A stretch of DNA of 48,286 nucleotides from Gemella haemolysans (lineage in GTDB: Bacteria; Bacillota; Bacilli; Staphylococcales; Gemellaceae): NCBI RefSeq assembly GCF_001553035.1, contig NZ_KQ959917.1:1-48286 (forward strand). Reading direction: 5' to 3'. The translations under genes and the position numbers were made by a program. The notes below the pieces were generated by a model. The model saw nothing but the letters and a program-made list of their open reading frames with translations. It did not search any database and was not told where the DNA came from. Position 1 is the first letter of the stretch; each line of letters begins with the position of its first letter. This document shows, piece by piece, positions 41,907 to 48,286 of this stretch.

Positions 41907-41923
41907 AAAATTTAATGTGTTAA
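41907..41923. promoter_or_regulatory. Probable operator of the GntR regulator, copy 1
   Basis: AAAATTTAATGTGTTAA, repeated exactly at 44484-44500. It lies just downstream of the transcription start predicted for the regulator-nanE operon. Confidence 0.7.
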
Positions 41924-41932
41924 CTTAAATTT

Positions 41933-41961
41933 ATATTATCACTTATACAGGACTTTGTAAA
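41933..41961 (-). promoter_or_regulatory. Promoter of the regulator-nanE operon
   Basis: On the minus strand TTTACA (41961-41956), 17-base spacer, TAATAT (41938-41933). Confidence 0.65.
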
Positions 41962-41990
41962 GAAAAAACTTAAAAAATATTAGAAAAAAA

Positions 41991-42004
41991 TTTAAACGGT
42001 TGCA
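41991..42004. promoter_or_regulatory. cre-like site upstream of the regulator-nanE promoter
   Basis: On the minus strand TGCAACCGTTTAAA, 12 of 14 cre positions. Confidence 0.4.
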
Positions 42005-42055
42005 AAAATTATAAATTAACTTAGAACAGAGTTTGAAGTTCTGTTGAAAAATGGA

Positions 42056-42090
42056 AACCCCTCCTTACTTTTTAAGTAAAGAGGGGGTAA
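42056..42090 (-). terminator. Terminator of the ROK kinase gene
   Basis: CCCCTCCTTACTT and AAGTAAAGAGGGGG arms. The T tract following on the minus strand is interrupted (TTTCCATTTTT). Confidence 0.75.
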
Positions 42091-42101
42091 AGTTTAATAT
42101 C

Positions 42102-42965
42102 TTATTTTTCTACAAATGGGCTAATAGCTCCGTATAGAGCTGCATCATTTCCTAACTCAGCTGCTAGGAATTTAGTTTGGTTGTTTTCGATTGGGTGAAG
42201 TTCACGTACTTTTGCTTCTAGTTTATTTAATAAATAATCTCCTTGAGCAGAAACAGCCCCACCGATTACGATATACTTAGGATCTAGGATACATAGTAAG
42301 TTAACAATACCACGAGCAAGTTCGAATAACCATTCGTCTAGCACTTTTAGTGCAGTTGTGTCTTCACGTTTACAAAGATCGAAGAATTCGATAACGCTAA
42401 TTCCTTCGTACATTTCGGCTTTGATTTTTCTATCTAAAGCGATAGTAGAAGCACGTTGTTCGTAAGTAGTTTTAGTGTCGAAATCGTAAAGAGATTGTCC
42501 GATTTCACCTACACCGAAGTTAGATCCGAAAGGAAGACTAGTAAGGTAGTAAGCACCACCGATTCCAGTTCCTAAAGCCATACAGAATACTTCATCTAAA
42601 CCTTTTGCTCCACCAAGCCATTGTTCACCAAGTAAGGCACAGTTAACATCGTTATCTGCGTATACTGGGATACCTAGTCTATCTCCAAAATCACGTTTGA
42701 AGTTAGTTCCAAGATAGTTCTTAATAGTTGGAGCTGAACGGATAACTTCCATGTTAACATTGTCGATAACACCAGCCGCAGAGATACCAGCTGCAGAGAA
42801 GTTATAGCTTTCACGGATTTTGCTTGCGATTCTGAACATTTCATCAGTAATTTTTACAGTTACATTGTCAGGTGTTTTACAAGTTTCGTAATGTACGATT
42901 TTGTAGTTATCATCAATTACAGCAAATTTTATACTTGTACCACCAATATCAATACCTAATAACAT
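42102..42965 (-). CDS. nanK: ROK-family sugar kinase, probable N-acetylmannosamine kinase
   Basis: Phosphorylates N-acetylmannosamine in sialic-acid breakdown. It has 287 residues. The N-terminal phosphate loop LGIDIGGTSIKFAVID is at about 2-17. The catalytic aspartate is in YADNDVNCALLGE (about 102-114), then GTGIGGAYY. The CxCGxxGC zinc motif of many ROK proteins is absent, as in several Gram-positive NanK-like members. Kinase assignment rests on its place between nanE and nanA; glucokinase activity is the alternative. The minus-strand ATG has only a weak ribosome site (AGAAAGT). Divergent from manA. Confidence 0.78.
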   Translation of the reverse strand: MLLGIDIGGTSIKFAVIDDNYKIVHYETCKTPDNVTVKITDEMFRIASKIRESYNFSAAGISAAGVIDNVNMEVIRSAPTIKNYLGTNFKRDFGDRLGIPVYADNDVNCALLGEQWLGGAKGLDEVFCMALGTGIGGAYYLTSLPFGSNFGVGEIGQSLYDFDTKTTYEQRASTIALDRKIKAEMYEGISVIEFFDLCKREDTTALKVLDEWLFELARGIVNLLCILDPKYIVIGGAVSAQGDYLLNKLEAKVRELHPIENNQTKFLAAELGNDAALYGAISPFVEK

Positions 42966-43162
42966 ATTATACCTACTTTCTTAATAAAGACATGATTATC
43001 TTTAATGTTAATGATTTTTTTAATTTCTATACAACGATATATTACCATAAAATTAAATTTTTGAAAACTGTTTCTAGAAAAAAATTAAAAGGTATATGCT
43101 GTATAAAAAATAGTGACTGGTGTATAATAAACTAGAAGTTAGAATTGTTTAAGGAGAATAAA

Positions 43163-44110
43163 ATGGATAAAATAGTATTTTTAGAGCCTGTATTTTGTGA
43201 AAGAATTTGGGGTGGACGTAATTTAGAGAAGTTTGATTTTTCTATTCCACAAGGAAATATTGGAGAAGCGTGGGTTATTGCGGCTCATGATAACGGAAGT
43301 TCAAAAATAACAAACGGTGAGTTAGCAGGTTTAACATTAAAAGAAGCTTATGAGAAACAACCTACTTTATTTACTGAGAAAGTGTATGATAAGTTTCCAT
43401 TATTAATTAAAATTTTAGATGCTAGTGATAATCTATCAGTTCAAGTACATCCTGAAGATGATTATGCGCGTGAAAATGAGAATGGTGAACTTGGTAAAAC
43501 TGAATGTTGGTATGTACTAGATGCTAAAGAAGGTGCGAAGTTAGTATATGGACATACTGCTAAAACAAAAGAGGAGTTCAATGATAAAATTAATCGTGAA
43601 CAATGGCAAGAATTGTTTATAGAAGAAGAAGTAAAAGCGGGAGATTTCTTCTATATTCCAGCAGGAACTCTTCATGCGATTGGAGAGGGAATATTAATAT
43701 ATGAAGTGCAACAAAATTCTGATACGACATATCGAGTATATGATTATGATCGTGTCGACAAAGATGGTAATAAACGTGAACTTCATATAGAGAAAACAAA
43801 AGATGTGACAAAAGTTCCATTTCAAAAAGTTACTACAAGCCCTAAAACGGAAAAATTAGAAGGGGCTACAGTAACATACTTAGCCGATGAAAGGTACTTC
43901 TCTGTGTTTAAAGTTGAAGTGGAGGGGCAAGTTTCCCTAGAGAAAACTCGAACAGGAAATCTATTTACCGTCCTTAATGGTAGTGGAAGTGTAGAAATAG
44001 ACGATAACATTTATGATGTGAAAAAAGGAGATAGTTTTATCTTAACAACAGATTGCAGTAAATACACATTAAAAGGAAATATGTTCTTAGTAGGAAGTTA
44101 TGATAGATAG
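43163..44110 (+). CDS. manA: Mannose-6-phosphate isomerase, class I
   Basis: Interconverts mannose-6-P and fructose-6-P. It has 315 residues, the short Gram-positive form. Zinc ligands are visible in LSVQVHPEDDYA (glutamine and histidine), KTECWYVLDA (glutamate) and the later histidine in GTLHAIGEGILIYE. N-terminal LEPVFCERIWGG is a family marker. ATG 43163 with AAGGAGA; six upstream codons are rejected. Its presence in a sialic-acid cluster suggests joint use of mannose and sialic acid from host glycans. Confidence 0.93.
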   Translation: MDKIVFLEPVFCERIWGGRNLEKFDFSIPQGNIGEAWVIAAHDNGSSKITNGELAGLTLKEAYEKQPTLFTEKVYDKFPLLIKILDASDNLSVQVHPEDDYARENENGELGKTECWYVLDAKEGAKLVYGHTAKTKEEFNDKINREQWQELFIEEEVKAGDFFYIPAGTLHAIGEGILIYEVQQNSDTTYRVYDYDRVDKDGNKRELHIEKTKDVTKVPFQKVTTSPKTEKLEGATVTYLADERYFSVFKVEVEGQVSLEKTRTGNLFTVLNGSGSVEIDDNIYDVKKGDSFILTTDCSKYTLKGNMFLVGSYDR

Positions 44111-44218
44111 GTATTAAAAGTAAAGATAATCAATTTAATGTTAAATTTTTTGTATTTAGTTGTTACTTGATAACGTTCGATTTAAAGGTTTTTAAGTAAT
44201 AAATAAAGGTTAATAGAA

Positions 44219-44272
44219 GCGACTGCATAAGTCTGATTTTTATAAAATGATGACTTGTGAGTCGTTTTTTAT
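44219..44272 (+). terminator. Terminator of manA
   Basis: GCGACT..AAGTC and GACTT..AGTCGT arms, then TTTTTATTTTT. The GACTC-type arms resemble the nested-hairpin half of the dispersed element, so it may be a decayed piece of it. Confidence 0.65.
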
Positions 44273-44443
44273 TTTTAAAAAGAGGAGTTTAATGTATTAA
44301 ATAGAGACAATAAGACTAGACAATAGATTTACATATACTATATAAACGTCAACTGAATTAACTGTTAGCATATAGTCTAAATATGATAACAGCAGTAAAG
44401 GTTAAAAGGTTTTCAAAAAAATAAAATTTTTAAGATTCTTCTA

Positions 44444-44472
44444 TTGACAAACTAAAGAAAACGTTTTAAAAT
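44444..44472 (+). promoter_or_regulatory. Promoter of nanA with cre-like site in the spacer
   Basis: TTGACA (44444-44449), 17-base spacer, TAAAAT (44467-44472). The spacer includes AGAAAACGTTTTAA (44456-44469, 12 of 14 cre positions), so CcpA binding would repress. Confidence 0.7.
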
Positions 44473-44483
44473 ATAAGTGTATT

Positions 44484-44500
44484 AAAATTTAATGTGTTAA
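44484..44500. promoter_or_regulatory. Probable operator of the GntR regulator, copy 2
   Basis: AAAATTTAATGTGTTAA, identical over 17 bases to 41907-41923. It sits just after the predicted nanA transcription start, where a bound repressor would block. Confidence 0.72.
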
Positions 44501-44542
44501 ATAAATGCACAATATTAAAAACAAATAACGGAGGTTATTATA

Positions 44543-45421
44543 ATGAAAGATTTAAAAGGATTATATTCGGCTTTACTTATTCCATTTGACGAAAATGGTG
44601 AGGTTAAAGAAGAGGGGCTAAGACAGGTTATCGAACATAACATCAATGTAAGTAAAATTGATGGTTTATATGTTAATGGAAGTAGCGGGGAGAACTTCTT
44701 ATTAAACACTGCTCAAAAGAAACAAATTTTTAAATTTGTAAAAGAAGTAGTTGGGGATAGAGTTAAACTTATCGCTCAAGTTGGATCTTTAGATTTAAAT
44801 GAAGCGGTAGAATTAGCAAAATACGCTACAGAATTAGGATATGATTCATTATCAGCAGTTACTCCATTCTACTATCCATTATCATTTAATGAAATCAAAC
44901 ACTACTACAAAACAATCATTGATGCTACAGATAACAGCATGATTCTTTACTACATTCCATTCTTAACAGGGGTTAAAATTAGTTTAGATCAATTTGCTGA
45001 ATTACTAGAAGATGAAAAAGTTATCGGTGTTAAATACACTGCTGCAGACTTCTATCAATTAGAAAGATTCAGAAAACGATTCCCTAACAAACTAATTTGG
45101 TCTGGATTCGATGAAATGTTAGTTCAAGCGGCTATTACAGGAGTAGACGGAGCTATCGGTTCTACATACAATGTTAACGGACAAAGAAGCCAAGAAATCT
45201 TCAGACTTGCTAAAGAAGGTAAAGTTGCTGAAGCTTACGAACTTCAACATGAAGCAAATGATGTAATTGAAAAAGTATTAGAATTAGGATTATATCAAAC
45301 TCTTAAAGAAATCTTAAAAGTTAAAGGGATTGATGCAGGATACTGTAAACAACCTATGAAAGTATTTGATCCAGCTAAATTACCTGAAGTAGAAAAATTA
45401 GTTAAAGATTACAACCTATAA
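44543..45421 (+). CDS. nanA: N-acetylneuraminate lyase
   Basis: Splits sialic acid into N-acetylmannosamine and pyruvate. It has 292 residues, the usual length, a TIM barrel of the NAL/DHDPS family. The pyruvate-binding GSSGE is at 46-50, Y136/Y137 in LYYIPFLTG, and the Schiff-base lysine K164 in VKYTAADF. The YIPFLTG form is specific to sialic-acid lyases rather than dihydrodipicolinate synthases. ATG with CGGAGG. First gene of a probable operon with the transporter that follows. Confidence 0.95.
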   Translation: MKDLKGLYSALLIPFDENGEVKEEGLRQVIEHNINVSKIDGLYVNGSSGENFLLNTAQKKQIFKFVKEVVGDRVKLIAQVGSLDLNEAVELAKYATELGYDSLSAVTPFYYPLSFNEIKHYYKTIIDATDNSMILYYIPFLTGVKISLDQFAELLEDEKVIGVKYTAADFYQLERFRKRFPNKLIWSGFDEMLVQAAITGVDGAIGSTYNVNGQRSQEIFRLAKEGKVAEAYELQHEANDVIEKVLELGLYQTLKEILKVKGIDAGYCKQPMKVFDPAKLPEVEKLVKDYNL

Positions 45422-45452
45422 TTTAACAAATAAGGGGTAAAAAATTAGGGGT

Positions 45453-45479
45453 GGAAAGAGGAGAATTTTTCCTCTTTCC
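45453..45479 (+). other. Intercistronic hairpin between nanA and the transporter gene
   Basis: GGAAAGAGGA and CCTCTTTCC arms around a short A/T loop, not followed by a T run. More likely an mRNA processing or stability element than a terminator. Confidence 0.6.
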
Positions 45480-45526
45480 TAGATATTAGAAAAAATATTA
45501 TTAAGAAAAAATAGGAGGGGAGTACC

Positions 45527-47080
45527 ATGGATAAAATTGGATTTGGTACACTTAACAGTATAGTTTTAGCGATTTACTTGTTAGCTATGCTAGCGATAGG
45601 GGTGTATTTCACTAAAAAAGCAGGTGAAAGCACGGATGAATTCTTTAAAGCCGGAGGAAACATTCCATCTTGGGCAGTAGGATTCTCGATATACGCAACA
45701 ACATTATCTGCCATTACATTTATGGCAACACCGGAAAAAGCATTTAACGGGGACTGGACATACGCAGCAGGGAACTTCTCGATTATCGCGATTATTCCGA
45801 TATTAATTCACTACTATATTCCATTCTTTAGAAAATTAAATGTAACGACAGCATATGAATATTTAGAAGAACGTTTTAATCCTAGTGTACGTGTAGTAGG
45901 AAGTGTGTTATTCTCACTATTCCATATTGGACGTGTAGCTATCGTTATTTACTTACCAACAGTTGCTATCACATCAGTATCGACACTTAACCCATTCTTA
46001 GTGTGTGCGATTATCGGGTTACTTTGCGTAGTTTACTCATTCTTAGGAGGGGTAGAAGGAGTTATCTGGACAGACGTTATCCAAGGTATCATTTTACTTG
46101 GAGGAGCTGTTTTAGTAATCATCTTAGGAGCATACCACGTAGGTGGATTTGGGCAAATTACTCAAGATGCTTTAGCTAATGGTAAAATTGTAACTGCTGA
46201 AAAATTTAGCTGGTCATTAACAGCGTCAACTATTCCAATTATCTTCATTGGATCAGTATTTAACAGTTTACAACAATACACAGCTTCTCAAGACGTAGTT
46301 CAACGTTATAGTACTACTGAATCTGTAAAAGAAACTAACAAATCAATCTGGACTAACGGATTATTAGCATTCATCTCTATTCCAATCTTCTACGGAATGG
46401 GAACAGTTTTATACAGCTTCTACAAAGGTAGTCACGCTGTAACAAAATTACCAGACTTCATGAACGCTGAAGTAGTAGGTAAAGCAGCTAATACAACAGC
46501 TTTAGTACCTTACTTCATCTTAACAGCATTACCTGCAGGGGTTGCTGGATTAGTTATCGCAGCTATCTTAGCAGCGGCTCAATCAACAATCGCATCAAGC
46601 TTAAACTCAATTTCAGCTTGTATCACAGTTGATATTAAACAACGTTTCTTCGGATTAAGTAAAGATGCTAAACAAGACGTTCTGTTAGCTCGTATTATCA
46701 TCATCATAGCAGGTGTATTAGGAACAATCGCAGCATTATACTTCGTAAACTCTAACCAAAAAGAAACTTGGGATTTATTCCTTAAATATATCGGACTTCT
46801 AGGGGTGCCTTTAGCTGGTACATTCGCACTTGGTATCTTCACTAAACGTGCAAATGGAGCTGGAGCATTATTAGGATTAGTAGTTGCAGGGCTTGTATGT
46901 TGGTACATCCAAGACTTCACAACTTATGCTAAACAAAGTCCATTTATCTTCTCAGGATTCTCATTCTTAAGTGCATTAGTATTCGGTTATATCTGTAGTT
47001 TCTTCTTCAAATCTACTAAAAATATCACTGGACTTACTATTCACACTAAAGATCAAGAATACGTAAAAGAAGCAAAATAA
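45527..47080 (+). CDS. Sodium:solute symporter (SSS family), probable sialic-acid transporter
   Basis: A 517-residue integral membrane protein with about 13 helices. An N-terminal ESTDEFFKAGGNIPSWAVGF segment, then STLSAITF-like TTLSAITFMATPE and the central LQQYTASQDVVQRY, are SSS signatures. Position directly after nanA implies Na+-driven uptake of N-acetylneuraminate, as for staphylococcal and other bacterial SSS sialic-acid carriers. ATG with GGAGGGGAG. Same operon as nanA, 105 bases apart, with a stable hairpin between. Confidence 0.88.
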   Translation: MDKIGFGTLNSIVLAIYLLAMLAIGVYFTKKAGESTDEFFKAGGNIPSWAVGFSIYATTLSAITFMATPEKAFNGDWTYAAGNFSIIAIIPILIHYYIPFFRKLNVTTAYEYLEERFNPSVRVVGSVLFSLFHIGRVAIVIYLPTVAITSVSTLNPFLVCAIIGLLCVVYSFLGGVEGVIWTDVIQGIILLGGAVLVIILGAYHVGGFGQITQDALANGKIVTAEKFSWSLTASTIPIIFIGSVFNSLQQYTASQDVVQRYSTTESVKETNKSIWTNGLLAFISIPIFYGMGTVLYSFYKGSHAVTKLPDFMNAEVVGKAANTTALVPYFILTALPAGVAGLVIAAILAAAQSTIASSLNSISACITVDIKQRFFGLSKDAKQDVLLARIIIIIAGVLGTIAALYFVNSNQKETWDLFLKYIGLLGVPLAGTFALGIFTKRANGAGALLGLVVAGLVCWYIQDFTTYAKQSPFIFSGFSFLSALVFGYICSFFFKSTKNITGLTIHTKDQEYVKEAK

Positions 47081-47120
47081 TAAAGTCAGATCTCAAAAAA
47101 TATAACGAACTTACAAAAAT

Positions 47121-47153
47121 GGTCCTCAACCTAGTGTTGGGGATTGTTTTTTT
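47121..47153 (+). terminator. Terminator of the nanA-transporter operon
   Basis: TCCTCAAC and GTTGGGGA arms, then TTGTTTTTTTG. Confidence 0.85.
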
Positions 47154-47317
47154 GTTTAATAAATTGTAGGTGTTGTGCGTAATATGTTTAAAAAACTGAG
47201 AGTTAAATGTTTGTAATAGAAATTAATATATTTTGATGTAATAAAGCTATACATTATCTTTATCAAGGATAATAAGATATAATTAAAAGGAAAAATGTGT
47301 GCTGGAGAGATAGAAAA

Positions 47318-48154
47318 ATGAATTTAGTAAAAGAAAGAGAACTGAACTATAAGATTAGTGTAGTAAGAGACGATGACGATATTCAATTATTAATGTTAGA
47401 GTTTGAAGCAATAGATTATTCAAAAATTTATGCAGAGATAGTTGTGAAAAAAATAGGTAGTAAGGGGATAATATTAGAGTTTCCAGATTATGAAGAGGCA
47501 CCGAGAGGTTTTTTAGGACTTATGAATTACTATGCGTTAGGATACAGCGGTGCAACACTTCATGTTAGAGGAGATAGGGGGAGAAGTGAAAATAAGCAGC
47601 CAGCTTCAATATACTTTCCTTTTTTAAATAATAATAAGGATGAGGAGTTATATTATAATTATGTCTATCAAGATGGGCTAGATTTGGTAAATATTCTAGA
47701 AAAAGAGTTTCCTGATATAGAGGTGATTGTAGTAGCAAAAGGACAAGGTGCTGCAATAGGTCTTGCAGTAGCGGCAATTTCTCAGAAAATAGCGAAATTA
47801 TTTATTTCAAATGTTCAAAACTTTGATTTTAAATATATTTTTGATAATAACCTTGATGTTGGAGTTTATGATGGAATAAGAGAATATGCACGTAATTATC
47901 CTGAGAAAGAAGAGTATCTGCTTATGAGATTAGGGGAAATAGACGTGATCCAATATTGCGATGAGATTAGTGTGGAAGTGAACTTTGGATATTCAAAATT
48001 AGACGAAAAGAATATTGTTATTAATAAAAAGTTAGAAAGTATGTTTAAACGAAAAGAAGTTACCATTTTTGAGTGTGAAGAAGAGGATCTTCATGTGAAG
48101 TTGTTGGAAAAGTGGTTGCTTGGAGATTTGAAGCCAGGGGGCAAGTTAGATTAA
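47318..48154 (+). CDS. Acetyl-xylan-esterase-like (CE7-type) alpha/beta hydrolase, probably without catalytic serine
   Basis: A 278-residue protein with the layout of family-7 carbohydrate esterases: GIILEFPDYEEAPRGFLGLM, then LHVRGDRGRS where active members have VRGQGG. The nucleophile elbow reads AKGQGAA in place of GxSxG. The expected serine is therefore glycine, and the oxyanion motif is altered. A late histidine (DLHVKL) remains. Esterases of this family sit in sialic-acid loci of streptococci and may remove O-acetyl groups. Here catalysis by the usual triad seems lost. ATG 47318 with GGAGAG at 8 bases. Separate transcription unit from the transporter. Confidence 0.65.
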   Translation: MNLVKERELNYKISVVRDDDDIQLLMLEFEAIDYSKIYAEIVVKKIGSKGIILEFPDYEEAPRGFLGLMNYYALGYSGATLHVRGDRGRSENKQPASIYFPFLNNNKDEELYYNYVYQDGLDLVNILEKEFPDIEVIVVAKGQGAAIGLAVAAISQKIAKLFISNVQNFDFKYIFDNNLDVGVYDGIREYARNYPEKEEYLLMRLGEIDVIQYCDEISVEVNFGYSKLDEKNIVINKKLESMFKRKEVTIFECEEEDLHVKLLEKWLLGDLKPGGKLD

Positions 48155-48215
48155 GACAAAATCCGAATCTAATAGTTATATAAATTTATAGGAGATATGA
48201 AGGCTTCCCCTATAA

Positions 48216-48286
48216 GGGGTTGATAAAAAGGTCCTAAAATGTAACAAAGTTCAGATGATAACTCATAGACGCAGTGGTTTATTGAT
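48216..48286 (-). repeat. Dispersed palindromic element, copy 7 (cut by the window end)
   Basis: GGGGTTGATAAAAAGGTCCT, then CTCATAGACGCAGTGGTTTA, matching the tail half of the inverted element. CCCCTATAAGGGG just before it (48207-48219) could be the esterase gene terminator. Confidence 0.8.

Noticed and set aside
42872-43135. Plus-strand open frame overlapping the ROK kinase start
   Set aside because: It is antisense to the kinase N-terminus and runs through its promoter region, with AT-rich filler composition.
1-48286. Insertion sequence or prophage
   Set aside because: No DDE or HUH transposase, integrase or phage structural gene is visible. The Rpn-family gene is transposase-related by fold but has no terminal repeats that I can define.

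Overview
The window is about 48 kb of AT-rich (roughly 30% GC) DNA from a low-GC Gram-positive (Bacillota, class Bacilli). It spans the chromosomal replication origin. The gene families, the CcpA-centred sugar control and the sialic-acid gene set suggest Gemella or a close relative. That genus call is inference from gene content and is not proven here. oriC lies at about 7.6-8.1 kb, between dnaA-dnaN (minus) and rpmH-rnpA (plus). Genes left of it are all on the minus strand and genes right of it are mostly on the plus strand, as expected for leading-strand coding.

Left arm (1-7.6 kb): tRNA-Gly, ccpA, ldh, an MFS transporter of the CynX/NimT type, dnaN and dnaA. Origin and right core (7.6-13.4 kb): DnaA boxes, rpmH, rnpA, jag (no yidC between them), a stand-alone receiver protein, a SemiSWEET transporter, mnmE and an exonuclease III homologue. 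Near-consensus parS (ParB-binding) sites lie at 12619, 14638 and 20148, but no parA, parB or noc gene is visible.

Middle (13.4-27.2 kb): a hypothetical gene, a decayed gene, a DUF3290/DUF421 membrane pair, a small acetyltransferase, a T-box-controlled O-acetylhomoserine sulfhydrylase, and a peptide-antibiotic-sensing (Bce/Gra-like) module. In that module the two-component genes are separated from the ABC transporter genes by an Lrp regulator, a metallo-hydrolase and an ABC exporter.

Accessory stretch (27.2-40.4 kb): an Rpn-family nuclease between two copies of one terminator, three further ABC exporter genes, a probable type I toxin-antitoxin locus, a TetR-controlled ABC efflux operon with three operators, a PBECR-type nuclease-domain protein, a mepB gene placed behind a duplicated pspC fragment, pspC itself, and a Phd-Doc pair whose Doc toxin carries two in-frame stops.

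Right end (40.4-48.3 kb): a sialic-acid utilisation cluster with nanE, a GntR/UTRA regulator, a ROK kinase, manA, nanA, an SSS-family transporter and an esterase-like protein that lacks its catalytic serine. A shared 17-bp motif in front of the regulator and of nanA is a good operator candidate. cre-like sites suggest control by the CcpA encoded at the left end.

Across the window there are seven copies, plus truncated pieces, of an undescribed palindromic element of about 175 bp. It has two nested hairpins and imperfect terminal inverted repeats. Copies always sit between genes, mostly just after a stop codon, and one is inside the origin region.
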